Assembly: GCA_002694685.1 (NCBI GenBank)
Contig: NZMW01000017.1
Location: 182,345-246,344, forward strand
DNA from: Balneola sp.
Lineage (GTDB): Bacteria; Bacteroidota; Rhodothermia; Balneolales; Balneolaceae
Length of the DNA: 64,000 bases
Direction of reading: 5' to 3'
The notes beneath the pieces were generated by a model. It made no database searches and was not told where the DNA came from. It saw nothing but the letters and a program-made list of their open reading frames with translations. Shown here piece after piece: positions 27,001-35,116 of the stretch (positions are counted from its first letter, which is position 1; each line of letters opens with the position of its first letter). The position numbers and the translations under genes were made by a program.

Positions 27001-30000
27001 TGGTCTTTTTAACGATCTTTTCTTCTTCCCGGACAAACAGGTTAATGAAGTTGTCGAGGTTTTCAATTTCGTATTTGGCCAGAAGATCCGGGGCGCACAA
27101 ATTGAGCATGTGCCACACTTCGACCGGGGAATTCACCACCGGGGTTGCGGTAAGCACAAACACGTTTTTATGACCTACTTTGCTGAACAGCCACCGCGTT
27201 TTTTGCAGGGCGTCTTCGGCCCGTTGGGAAGGCTTGTTCGCCGAGATTCCCAGCTTGGCGGCTTTAGCAGAGCCCAGGGCATTTTTGTAGAAGTGCGCCT
27301 CGTCAAAGAACAGGCAGTCCACGCCCAGCTCGTCAAAGAAAATATCGGTTTCAAGGCGTTTGGCATGCGCCACATTGCGAAGCTTGGTTTCCCATTCTTC
27401 CATCTGCTTTTCCATGCGTTTCATCATGGAAGTTTTGGCCGCTTTCGAGATCGCCTCGTCTTCCTCCAGCAGATCCTCGAAATTCTCCAGCATCTGGTTG
27501 AAGTAGTCGATACGCTCTTGGTAAATACGGGCTTGCTCCGCCGGAGACAGTGGCAGTGATTTAAAAGCGTGGTCGGCGATAAAAATAGCGTCCCAGTTGT
27601 AGAGCTGGGCCATCGTAAGTTCTTTGTGCTTGTCGCCACCGGCCATTTTCATGTTGAGGACTTTGGCGTCGGGAAAGAGCATCTGGTATTCTTCCACCCA
27701 TTTTTCTTGCACTTTTCCGGGCACGACAAACATCGGTTTTCGGGCGGCTCCCTGCTGGAGTAGCACTTGAGAGGTGATAATGGAAGCGAGTGTTTTTCCG
27801 GCTCCCACATCGTGGCAGTTAGCGCCTTTACCATTCCACACCAGTTTTTCAGCAATGGCGCGGTTGTGCTTGTACACGGTGAAATCTTTCACCCCGTAGA
27901 AGGTGTCGCTCATGCCGCGAACTCGAAGGGTGCGCCCGTCAAAGGGCGGATTGATCACCGCGTTGTAGGTCTGGTTGTAGGCGGTTTCAATCAGGCTTCG
28001 GACTTCGGAAGAGGCTTTGGTGCGCACCCAGTTGTTGAACTTTTTGGGCACGTGCGTCAGCATCCGGTTATTGTTCTGGCGCTGTATTTTCCGTGCGCGC
28101 TCGATCAGCATCTGGCCCCGTTCGCCCTTCATGGACTGCGCCTCTTTGAGCGTCATCGACGGCATCAGGGTATCGTCCTCATCATAAAACTTCAGTGGAA
28201 AGGTGCTGTCCTGAATGTAGGAGGTAATGATCTTGGTGAATGGTGTCTCGCCCCAGCCAAGATTAATATCATCTTGGGTTTCATCGCCTGGGGAAACATA
28301 CCGCCCCCATTTTCGCAGCTTCATGTAGAACCGGTTGCCCAGATCCGCCTTGTCTTTGACCAGACCGGTTTCCACCTTGTCGTAGTTCATCTCATCTTTG
28401 ATCCACTCTTCAATGGCTTTGGCGGGTAGATAGGTAAACACGTGCTGCGGGTCCACAGTGATATTGTACACGTCGATCCATTCTGGCACGACTTCCTGTA
28501 AGGCCTTGATGTTCTTTTCCAGCTCGTGCTCTTGGGCCAGTTGTAGTTTCTCGCGCACGTTTCCAGACAGGTACTGGTAGCGAAATTCGTGGTTTCCTGT
28601 TGCCGGATTCCAGTAAAAGTCAGGGTGATCCTGGAGCGCTTTTTCCAGCTCCTCTTTGCTGGCTGTTCCCCCTTTGTACACCGACTGGTAGAAATCCAGG
28701 TCCAAAGTTTCGCCAATGCTTCGGCCAAACATAGCCAGCTCAGCCAAGTCGTCAGAATCTTTGACGGCGGGCACGTAGTTGCGGTTGAACATAGAATCGG
28801 CGTCGATGATGTCCGCATATACCAGTTCTCCATTAAGCGGATCTCGCTTCACCAACGTCGTGAGCTTGTAGAGCCGGTTGTCGAACTTGAATACCTTTCG
28901 GATGTCCTCGTCTTCATCGGGAATACCGTACTGTTCGATGTGACCTGATAAAAGCTGCTTGAATTCAGCTCGCAGGGCATCTTTTTCGCTTGTTTCCTGT
29001 GCCAGTGCCGTGATATAGTCATCGTATTTATCGAGCAGCAGGCAGGCTGAGCCGATGCGGGTCTCCAGCCCGGAGCCGCCTTTAAGGCTAAGCCGCTTGA
29101 AAAACCGTCGCTGCTTCTCGTAAAAATGATTCTCATGGACAATGATATTCCCCGGATGGTACGATCTTGGCAGGTCGAGCATAATGCCATCATCGGGAAT
29201 GTTGTAGAGCGGCATCTCGCCCGGAAGCGCGTATGGAAAGGTGAGTCCGTCGGAAAGCACTTTTTGAATGAGACCTTCAGTAAGGTCACCTTTCACGCCC
29301 ATGCGGGAATAAAACTGAACGTGGTGCCCCTGAATATGTTCGCCTAACACATAGCTTGGGTGCTCTTTGAAGTAGGGATTGTAATAGGCCGTGTACGTTT
29401 CCCCATTATGAGAAACGCTGCTTTCGATGAGCGTGTCATGGGCAAACAGTCGGTTAAGTGTGGAGTCCACGTCCGGATGGATTTCTCCCTGGTGCTCCCC
29501 ATACTTCTGAAAAAACAGAATATCGGTCGTAACGGTAGTATCAGCGTTATCTTTAAATGCCGTCGATGGCAACCGGTAGGCTCCGACAAAACGCGCGCGT
29601 TGTACCATTGCCTGCCGAATGGACGGGTCTTTTTTGTCCATTGTGCCCGTTGAGGTAATCACGGCCAAGAAACCACCAGGCTGTAACGCGTCCAGAGATT
29701 TCAGGATAAAATAGTCGTGAATGCGGGGGCTGAGCGGTGCTAGTGGGTCGCGGGAGGTATGAATTTTAAGGTCGCCAAAGGGTACGTTCCCCACTACGCC
29801 GGTGAGGTTGTACAGGGAAAGATCGGTGTCCGCAAAGTTCTCGTGGCGCACGGTCTGCATCGGGTAGAGCAGGCTCGCAATGCGGGAACTAATGGCCGAG
29901 CGTTCGATCATAACCATGCGAAACTTTTCGCGGTCGGGAAGGAATCCGGCAAAGTTACCCACGCCCGAACCAGGCTCTAAAATATTGCCACCCGCGACGC

Positions 30001-31264
30001 CCATGTTTTGAAGCTTATCCCAGATGAGTTTAACCACGGGGTAGGACGTGTAATGCTCATTAAGGAGCCCCCGCTTGGACTGCTCGGTGGATTCGGTGTA
30101 GCCTAAACCACCCGCTCCGGTATAAGACCGAAGTACTTCGATATCGGATTTGGTAATCGCACGATCTTCCTTTTGAAGCACGGCGATAGCTGCTTCGTTG
30201 GCCTTGCGACGCTCGGAGGCCGTTAGTTTGATGGGAGGAAATTCCGAAAGTTCGGTATCACTAAACTTAAAAGTTGATTGGCCTGATTTCTTTTTGGGCT
30301 GTCCGGCGGGCTTCGATTGCCCAGTAGAGGCTTGTTTAAATAGCCCGTCAAAATCGACACCAATGATGCGTCCGTGTGCCCTGAAAAGCCCCAGGGCTTC
30401 TTCTTTATGCTCTGCCGGAAACTTGTCCAGCTGAAACGCGAGGGCGAGTTTACTGGTGACCATCTCAAAATCTGTCTGAAGTTGTTGGAGCTCGTTGCCT
30501 GAATTAAACCGAAGAGTGAGTTGGGTTTCAAGCGCTTCCAGATCTGCTAAATAGGGTTCCAGTTTTTCCGCTGATTCGTTGTCGCCTTTGTCGGCTTTCC
30601 ACGCGAGTTGGGTGAGTTGTTCCAGCAGCGCTCCATTGAGCTGGCCCACTTTATAGGGCTTGTGCGAGGCCGCCGAGATCATGGACATGCGTTTGGTTTT
30701 TACCTGGACTTCTACCGGGTACTGCTCGTCCACTACGAGGATAAAATGATGGGCGCGGTAACCACTCGCTGGGTTTTTATATTTGTCTTCGTGTTCCCAG
30801 ACTTCACCTAAGCCGCCCGAAAGTATGCGCTTCACAATCTTATCCACCTGCGCCTGCGTTTCGGCGATGGCCATACAGCCCGCCACATCGGTCAGGCCGG
30901 TGGTATATTTTTCTCCGGCATTGGTGGCTATTTTTTCGGTAAAGGGAAACCTTTTGCGGATGAGTTTGCCTAGCGTGGAATACACTTCTTTAATGCGGCC
31001 TTTTACCACCAACGCCAGATTCATAGCCAAAAGCCCCTTCATGACTTTCTTTAGGGCCGGGATGTAGTTGTTTTTCGCCTCAATCACTGCCTTGATCTGC
31101 GGTGCCAGTTCGGCCTCAGAAACCGGGGCGGTGTCGCCCGGTGTAAGCGGGTTGGGATCATCAATATTGACAATGCCGTCGGAGTCCCAGTCACCCAGCC
31201 AGTGATCAAAGTCGCCGGTGGACAGGTGGGTAATCTGGTCGATATTTGTATAAACTGCTGGCAT
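24035..31264 (-). CDS. Giant polyvalent protein: RelA/SpoT-like + degenerate N6-methylase + SNF2 helicase (DarB-like)
   Basis: 2409 residues. Residues 24-44 form a Ca-binding TSP3/dockerin-like loop (DWDSDGIVNIDD). Residues about 60-200 resemble a RelA/SpoT nucleotidyltransferase: DVAG (126-129), GYRAHH (168-173), VEVQVKT (184-190). Residues about 375-560 form a Rossmann methylase with YTGAGGLG, motif I EPGSGVGNF and motif IV NVPFGD in place of NPPY. An SF2 helicase core follows: HDVGAGKTLA (1151-1160), DEAH (1321-1324), LTATP (1371-1375), RNGRGLRQG (about 1814). Long coiled coils lie near 1880-1920 and 2110-2200. The methylase-helicase part resembles phage P1 DarB, which is packaged and injected to block host type I restriction. 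Lying in the structural cluster, it may be ejected with the genome. Confidence 0.8.
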   Translation of the reverse strand: MPAVYTNIDQITHLSTGDFDHWLGDWDSDGIVNIDDPNPLTPGDTAPVSEAELAPQIKAVIEAKNNYIPALKKVMKGLLAMNLALVVKGRIKEVYSTLGKLIRKRFPFTEKIATNAGEKYTTGLTDVAGCMAIAETQAQVDKIVKRILSGGLGEVWEHEDKYKNPASGYRAHHFILVVDEQYPVEVQVKTKRMSMISAASHKPYKVGQLNGALLEQLTQLAWKADKGDNESAEKLEPYLADLEALETQLTLRFNSGNELQQLQTDFEMVTSKLALAFQLDKFPAEHKEEALGLFRAHGRIIGVDFDGLFKQASTGQSKPAGQPKKKSGQSTFKFSDTELSEFPPIKLTASERRKANEAAIAVLQKEDRAITKSDIEVLRSYTGAGGLGYTESTEQSKRGLLNEHYTSYPVVKLIWDKLQNMGVAGGNILEPGSGVGNFAGFLPDREKFRMVMIERSAISSRIASLLYPMQTVRHENFADTDLSLYNLTGVVGNVPFGDLKIHTSRDPLAPLSPRIHDYFILKSLDALQPGGFLAVITSTGTMDKKDPSIRQAMVQRARFVGAYRLPSTAFKDNADTTVTTDILFFQKYGEHQGEIHPDVDSTLNRLFAHDTLIESSVSHNGETYTAYYNPYFKEHPSYVLGEHIQGHHVQFYSRMGVKGDLTEGLIQKVLSDGLTFPYALPGEMPLYNIPDDGIMLDLPRSYHPGNIIVHENHFYEKQRRFFKRLSLKGGSGLETRIGSACLLLDKYDDYITALAQETSEKDALRAEFKQLLSGHIEQYGIPDEDEDIRKVFKFDNRLYKLTTLVKRDPLNGELVYADIIDADSMFNRNYVPAVKDSDDLAELAMFGRSIGETLDLDFYQSVYKGGTASKEELEKALQDHPDFYWNPATGNHEFRYQYLSGNVREKLQLAQEHELEKNIKALQEVVPEWIDVYNITVDPQHVFTYLPAKAIEEWIKDEMNYDKVETGLVKDKADLGNRFYMKLRKWGRYVSPGDETQDDINLGWGETPFTKIITSYIQDSTFPLKFYDEDDTLMPSMTLKEAQSMKGERGQMLIERARKIQRQNNNRMLTHVPKKFNNWVRTKASSEVRSLIETAYNQTYNAVINPPFDGRTLRVRGMSDTFYGVKDFTVYKHNRAIAEKLVWNGKGANCHDVGAGKTLASIITSQVLLQQGAARKPMFVVPGKVQEKWVEEYQMLFPDAKVLNMKMAGGDKHKELTMAQLYNWDAIFIADHAFKSLPLSPAEQARIYQERIDYFNQMLENFEDLLEEDEAISKAAKTSMMKRMEKQMEEWETKLRNVAHAKRLETDIFFDELGVDCLFFDEAHFYKNALGSAKAAKLGISANKPSQRAEDALQKTRWLFSKVGHKNVFVLTATPVVNSPVEVWHMLNLCAPDLLAKYEIENLDNFINLFVREEEKIVKKTNGEYRSERVVAGYYNLPEMRKIIDEVMDIKSYDQLIGFYKEYPDYIQDENGNTVKGKDGKPKVLQPKFKRPKASTRNVIIEPSELHKLLFDDIILRANEVIACMKDRQCETRDNFLVITGDGSKIATDLRVYDKDFEGIDRSYLKLGAMVENVAASYVARSNPAPEAVPEDLYGDYFNRPGRGQIAVTPPHLRENPTHIEVITSKSVVKEKSGYWVVWDEKKEVYEPLHILKPKKPEHTWSEGIFGSEKEATERAQKLNKEWEQIKASRSNPGSPAIRNQIIFCDWISLHQSQGGSYHQLIKSELVKAGIPKEQIAIINGSIIGTSKNGDDYSVSSKDDKEALKKEVQDDFNQGKYRVVIGNQSIAEGMNLQKWTTDMHHMDVPYTPSQIQQRNGRGLRQGNQYPEVQIHYYLMQDSFDQYRLELVSKKQSWIDDLFFGTGREVSTGGDSESLEYEQMVAATNSDPRVKQFFEALAQKNVLDDRIDNLESEVQRLEASQSQATSDIQGKQDRMKSVVERETALQNSKLPESADLALKENLFDVQYGWNGEPYQLDIQLSSDSKRISGYRMKTVLDVPENNANGRVWFHLIPDSNIPDRSFYNKQTWGSIKRMASKELGSAFGWTLEEKTGQGKSISGNLGNIIATEEDFYNEYGIDIEVEKTKKDEAGNEQSFKAIKESAGMFTSKKWQPIITRKLAELFLELEKAWIRTFQSRMELLSSELEQTEKTLTELQKVLASTKGELEAAKTARENNQKTVIELNDVVNQLVAVSYDDRNELYEEINRIAPKYKIRKTITVRDVGALKGNDPKSAPKLRENKADTIPAKLLKRHGVLKTLYEEPLVYSGIVKELEYIDAKGYMQRMEAEKDDLAMIINAKGTTIYVFPTNLMRLSKGAYNDPKAAEMFEEFHHFPADDYDYELFPPAGEKLISAGYADRILYVSDKIIYADDEKGKDNHYFHYFDAGKRPVFKYGDVYIIANVNIDGRGILN

Positions 31265-31267
31265 AGC

Positions 31268-32686
31268 TTAGCTAAGGACTTTTTCTAAAAAGGTGTCAAG
31301 TTTGGCTTGGCTTTTTCGAGCGGCTTCCAGGTCCACTTCAGCCCTTGGAATGGCCTGCTCTTTGGGCTTAGGTGCCGCTTTGGATTTTTTTGCGGCCGGT
31401 TTTTTCTTGGCTGTTTTCTTCTTGAGCGGAGTAGGCTTTCGCTTAGGCTTCTTCTTTGTGTTGGATTTTCTTGCTGGCGGACAATCTGAATTCTTACTCT
31501 GAAGCTTTTCCTGCCTTCGGTACTCCCGCGCGCCCAGTACTTTTTTCGCGTGATCCTGGGCGAGAATCTGCACTTCCAGATTGCCGTGCTTTTTCACCAG
31601 CTGCGCCCATGAAGCGGCAAATCCGCCTTTGGCCCCTTCGGTGCAAATCTGGGTTTTCAGCTCTCCGTCAATAAGCAGCTCCACGATATAGCGTTTGTTG
31701 TAATAATCTGGCACGTAGCGAATGCTAAGGGTAGCCCGTTCGGACTCCCCGGAGTGCTGTTTGGCGTAGCACGGCATCTTGGAGCCGAGCAGGGAATTCA
31801 CCCGTTTCCAGGAGCGCAGTTTGTGGAGGGTATTGATTTTTTTGAGTGAGATCGTAAATGGCAACTCTACGGGATTTTCGCGTGGCTCGCTGTGCGTGGG
31901 ATTCATCAAATAGCTTCCTCTTTTTGAGGCCCAATGGGCTGCCTGCTGTTTAGTGAGACCAAATTCATCCTGAAAGAAGTCGATGAGTTCCTCATCTGTG
32001 GAGGTCTCATTATTAGATAGCTGGTCTTCCACTCCTTCATACTGGCTTTGCGTTAGCGGGGGGATAGTTTTTAGAGTTTCGGCAGTACCTGACGAGCCAA
32101 AAGGAACGTTGATGGCATTTAATAACTGATAGCGGTTTTTTTCGGTCTCAGCCAGTCCCTCTTTGGTTACTTTAATTTCAATGTCGCATTCGTGTGCGAT
32201 ACTGGTGTTGCCCTTATACTTGCCATCTTTGGTCGCATGGGCCACCATGATGAACCCAATGCCTTGTTCGCGGCACCACTGTGCCAGTTCTACCGTGGAG
32301 GCGTCTTTGGCGTCAATGACAGAAATAGAATCCAATACGCAAAAGGCAGATCTGTTTTTCAGCAGGGTTTCCTTTAGCGATGTGAGTGATTTCCACTTGG
32401 TAAAGTTCAGGTTGTTGTGGGTTGCTTTTAATCGCTTGACACGGTCAATGAGTGTTTTACCGAAATGTTCTTCGGCTGGTATATATTCGACTCTACCGTG
32501 CTGTGCAAGAGCGTTTGCAAGGCCTAAACTGAAGGTGGACTTTCCGGCCCCTTTCTCACCCCAGATAAAGATGACGGCATTTTTCTCCGGTTCCCCAAGA
32601 AGTGTGCCATAGGGCTGGGCAATCTTGATGCCTTTGATGTTTATTTTTGCCAGTTCTTTGGCGCTCAGAGTGTTCTGGATGTCCAT
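31268..32686 (-). CDS. RecA-like ATPase with histone-H1-like basic tail
   Basis: 472 residues. The N-terminal RecA/RadA-type ATPase (about 20-200) has Walker A GEKGAGKST (43-51), Walker B-like FCVLDSIS, and a GFIMVAHATKDG segment as in RepA/RadA-type AAA_25 proteins. The middle part is unassigned. Residues about 405-450 are almost only Lys, Pro, Ala, Thr and Ser (KKKPKRKPTPLKKK and similar), like eukaryotic histone H1 tails. It ends three bases before the giant helicase gene. Genome packaging or condensation is an inference; a replicative RepA-like role is the alternative. Confidence 0.65.
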   Translation of the reverse strand: MDIQNTLSAKELAKINIKGIKIAQPYGTLLGEPEKNAVIFIWGEKGAGKSTFSLGLANALAQHGRVEYIPAEEHFGKTLIDRVKRLKATHNNLNFTKWKSLTSLKETLLKNRSAFCVLDSISVIDAKDASTVELAQWCREQGIGFIMVAHATKDGKYKGNTSIAHECDIEIKVTKEGLAETEKNRYQLLNAINVPFGSSGTAETLKTIPPLTQSQYEGVEDQLSNNETSTDEELIDFFQDEFGLTKQQAAHWASKRGSYLMNPTHSEPRENPVELPFTISLKKINTLHKLRSWKRVNSLLGSKMPCYAKQHSGESERATLSIRYVPDYYNKRYIVELLIDGELKTQICTEGAKGGFAASWAQLVKKHGNLEVQILAQDHAKKVLGAREYRRQEKLQSKNSDCPPARKSNTKKKPKRKPTPLKKKTAKKKPAAKKSKAAPKPKEQAIPRAEVDLEAARKSQAKLDTFLEKVLS

Positions 32687-32687
32687 A

Positions 32688-33008
32688 TCAACGGTGCCTC
32701 ATTTTTTTAGCGATCACAATTAAAGCACCGATGGCAATGCCAGCCAGAACAGCTTTAGTCAGCATGGTTTTTTTATCTGTTTTCATGTTTAATGGAGCAT
32801 TGGATACCCCCAGTTTTGAAAGTAGTGTTGGCCCGGCCTCTCCGGTTACCGGAAGAGAATACCTGCGTTGAGCTTTCATAACGGCAGATTGTGTTTCACT
32901 TCCAAATTTTCCGTCAATACCATATTGAGGTAGATCAAAGCCTGCTTTTTGCAATCCTGCTTGGAGCCTGATTACCTGTTGTCCTGAGGCGCCTTTACTG
33001 AGAGTCAT
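32688..33008 (-). CDS. Peptidoglycan-binding protein with C-terminal membrane anchor
   Basis: 106 residues. A complete PG_binding_1 domain (about 3-66): VIRLQAGLQKAGF, DGKFGSETQSAVMKAQ. A short linker follows, then a membrane helix (AVLAGIAIGALIVIA) ending KKMRHR. A PG-binding domain on a tail anchor suits a virion-membrane protein contacting the host wall. It ends two bases before the ATPase gene and overlaps the next upstream gene by four bases. No SGY motif. Confidence 0.78.
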   Translation of the reverse strand: MTLSKGASGQQVIRLQAGLQKAGFDLPQYGIDGKFGSETQSAVMKAQRRYSLPVTGEAGPTLLSKLGVSNAPLNMKTDKKTMLTKAVLAGIAIGALIVIAKKMRHR

Positions 33009-33400
33009 TTCTTCGATGTTGAGTTATACGTTCGATGTGCCAGCATACCTATTGTGATACCGATCAGAAGTGTAGAGCTATACTTTATCAGTGGTGATTT
33101 AGCTGAGGATGATAAAGGATCATCGGTAGTTAATTTCTTTGACAGAGCCACCAGATCCACATACTCGAAGTAGGCGTCAATAACTCCGGCGTGCTGTTCA
33201 TATACCCTGTTGATACCTGCTTTACTAGTGGTCAGGTTGGCCAGGTTGAGTCCCATCGTGGCAAGCTGGCCGCGACGACCGCTTGTGGCACTCTGAAGTT
33301 TCCCCGCAAACAGCTTGAAAGCATTCTGCGAGGTGCGCTGCAGGTAATCGTCCATGCCATGCAGGCCGGTGCCGGTATGTGGTACATACCCAGTTCTCAT
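33005..33400 (-). CDS. Tail-anchored virion-type protein
   Basis: 131 residues. N-terminus MRTGYVPHTGTG (variant of the SGY motif), helical middle, C-terminal membrane helix LLIGITIGMLAH and a polar/basic tail. Four-base overlaps with both neighbours indicate strong translational coupling. No family recognised; virion-membrane placement is inferred from the shared architecture. Confidence 0.6.
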   Translation of the reverse strand: MRTGYVPHTGTGLHGMDDYLQRTSQNAFKLFAGKLQSATSGRRGQLATMGLNLANLTTSKAGINRVYEQHAGVIDAYFEYVDLVALSKKLTTDDPLSSSAKSPLIKYSSTLLIGITIGMLAHRTYNSTSKK

Positions 33401-34080
33401 TCGGCACCTGCTTTTGGAGCTAAAGCTTTGATACCCGCTCGAAGTCCGGGGAGCATCGGGGCAAATAGATATAATCCTCCAAATATTCCGCCGATGACAA
33501 TTGTTCGCTTGATTAACTTATTAACTTCGCTAAGAGTGTTACCTGGCCCAAGCTCGGGTATCTTGTACCACGACTCGGTGGGTGGAGAATACACCCCGGA
33601 CTGCTCGCCGGTTTTCTGGTCAAGGTCGAGGGAAATGGGTGCGGACTTTGCAATGAGATCGGAAGCGGATAGCTTGCTCAAATCAACATCTTCGGGGTAC
33701 ACTTCAAAAACCACTTTATGGTCCGAGGTGGGAACAAACGAACGGTCAAAAACGAGTCGTCCCTGTGCGCGGCAACCGTCCATCATCGACGTTCCGAACC
33801 GCTGGAAGCCTAATACAGACGCAGTCTGCACCGAGCGAACCACCACAAGGGCGTCGGGGCATTGCCCCCAGCTGGCCATAAACGGCACAAAAAGCACTTT
33901 AGCCCAGTTGCGGAAGGTTTCAACCTCAAGATCGAGGGAAAACGGAACCCCGCTGGGCGGGTTCCCTGAGGCGGGGTTGCGTCCGATAATGCGAAGCTCT
34001 ACCGCATCAGAGCTTATGATATTGCTGGACAGGTTGAGCTGCCCAATTCCGGTGTCGATATATCCTGATTGCGCGTTCAT
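33397..34080 (-). CDS. Tail-anchored virion-type protein, beta-rich ectodomain
   Basis: 227 residues from the ATG at 34080 (MNAQSGYIDTG); a longer frame running into the previous gene is rejected because it hides the N-terminal SGY motif seen in siblings. The central part (about 15-150) is beta-rich with GNPPSGVPFSLDLEV and DHKVVFEVYP. A membrane segment (about 190-210) lies near, not at, the C-terminus and is followed by LRAGIKALAPKAGAE. Possible minor capsid or membrane-to-capsid linker. Confidence 0.58.
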   Translation of the reverse strand: MNAQSGYIDTGIGQLNLSSNIISSDAVELRIIGRNPASGNPPSGVPFSLDLEVETFRNWAKVLFVPFMASWGQCPDALVVVRSVQTASVLGFQRFGTSMMDGCRAQGRLVFDRSFVPTSDHKVVFEVYPEDVDLSKLSASDLIAKSAPISLDLDQKTGEQSGVYSPPTESWYKIPELGPGNTLSEVNKLIKRTIVIGGIFGGLYLFAPMLPGLRAGIKALAPKAGAE

Positions 34081-34081
34081 C

Positions 34082-34351
34082 TTAACTCCGTAGCAAGCGG
34101 TAGCCCATATAAAGGCCACCTGCGATTAGTAAGGTGTTCTGGTTATTCCGAATCCACTGCGAAAGTGAAATCGGCTGCTCCTGAAGTCGCTGGCATAGTT
34201 TTTTCGCTGTTGGCTGCTCGCCTTCGCCCACTTCAATGACCTGCATATCGGGCTGCTCGTAAGAAGTATCTTCTACCTCTGGCAATACCATAGGGGCATG
34301 TCCACCTGGAACACCACCATCTAAATACGTTGAAATTCGTCCTGCTTGCAT
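34082..34351 (-). CDS. Small tail-anchored virion-type protein
   Basis: 89 residues. N-terminus MQAGRISTYLDGGVPGG (weak resemblance to the SGY motif), acidic middle (VEDTSYEQPDM, IEVGEGEQ), then LLIAGGLYMGYRLLRS as C-terminal membrane helix. Start and stop lie within a few bases of the flanking genes. Function unknown. Confidence 0.58.
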   Translation of the reverse strand: MQAGRISTYLDGGVPGGHAPMVLPEVEDTSYEQPDMQVIEVGEGEQPTAKKLCQRLQEQPISLSQWIRNNQNTLLIAGGLYMGYRLLRS

Positions 34352-34353
34352 AC

Positions 34354-34677
34354 TTACTTCTTCAGCACTTTGAGTAGAATAATGCCACCGCCAATGGCGA
34401 TGCCTGCTATGCCCGCATACTTGATCAACTCTCCCGAGCCGCTGGGAGCAGGTGCGCCTTGGCCGGGATATAGCACCGGCGGTTGTCCGCCTCCAGACTT
34501 GTTACCGCTCTTGTTGACGACCCCATCTATGGTCACCACGGTATCAGTCGCGGTCTTAAGTAAGTCGCTAATAGAGGTTAAAGCCGAGCCAAATTTGGTT
34601 TGGGTAGGCTGGGTAACGATAGCCGCTTTCTGGTTGAGAAGATCAAAACTGGTATAACCGCTGGGTTGTTTGGTCAT
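34354..34677 (-). CDS. Small tail-anchored virion-type protein
   Basis: 107 residues. N-terminus MTKQPSGYTSFD carries the SGY motif. The middle has a Gly/Pro/Ser-rich spacer (KSGGGQPPVLYPGQG). The C-terminus is the Gly-rich helix AGIAIGGGIILL followed by KVLKK. The layout matches the 128-residue Pro-rich sibling at 18.6 kb: N-motif, flexible spacer, anchor. Confidence 0.6.
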   Translation of the reverse strand: MTKQPSGYTSFDLLNQKAAIVTQPTQTKFGSALTSISDLLKTATDTVVTIDGVVNKSGNKSGGGQPPVLYPGQGAPAPSGSGELIKYAGIAGIAIGGGIILLKVLKK

Positions 34678-34690
34678 GGGAAAAGCCTGC

Positions 34691-35113
34691 TTATTTAGAA
34701 GATTTCTTTTTTCGTTTCAGCATCAAAACCGCCAAGGCAATGGCTCCGGTAAGGGCGACTCCCCCCACAGCAATACCCGACTTCATGGTCGAGTTGGCTG
34801 TTTGCTGCTGGGAAGCGGTGGTGGTAAGATTGGTCTGGAGCGCCTGCATCATTTCCTCGCGCTGGCCTTCCCACTGAGCTTTCTTTTGTAGGGATGCTTC
34901 GTGCGCTTTGCATAGCGCCTGACTTTTCTCGCGTTGACGTCGGCAGCTTTTCAGCTTGCCAAACATTTTGCCTTTACAGCTTTGATTGGCGTATCGGCAC
35001 GGGTCAGATTCTTCCCAGTTGCCGAGTCCCGGACTGATGGCTACGGCAATCACCGTGTCTTCCTCTCCAATGACAGTATCCTCTAAGGGAATGATAAATC
35101 CACTTTTACTCAT
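34691..35113 (-). CDS. Tail-anchored virion-type protein with Cys-rich core
   Basis: 140 residues. N-terminus MSKSGFIIPLED (SGF variant of the motif), four Cys within about 45-75 (CRYANQSC, SCRRQREKSQALC), a helical basic stretch, then a C-terminal helix (GIAVGGVALTGAIALAVLML) and KRKKKSSK. The spaced cysteines could bind metal or form disulfides. Function unknown. Confidence 0.58.
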   Translation of the reverse strand: MSKSGFIIPLEDTVIGEEDTVIAVAISPGLGNWEESDPCRYANQSCKGKMFGKLKSCRRQREKSQALCKAHEASLQKKAQWEGQREEMMQALQTNLTTTASQQQTANSTMKSGIAVGGVALTGAIALAVLMLKRKKKSSK

Positions 35114-35116
35114 GGT

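Noticed and set aside
31268..32686. Calling the RecA-like ATPase a terminase large subunit
   Set aside because: No nuclease domain and no terminase-type Walker B/coupling motif are visible; the fold pattern is RadA/RepA-like.
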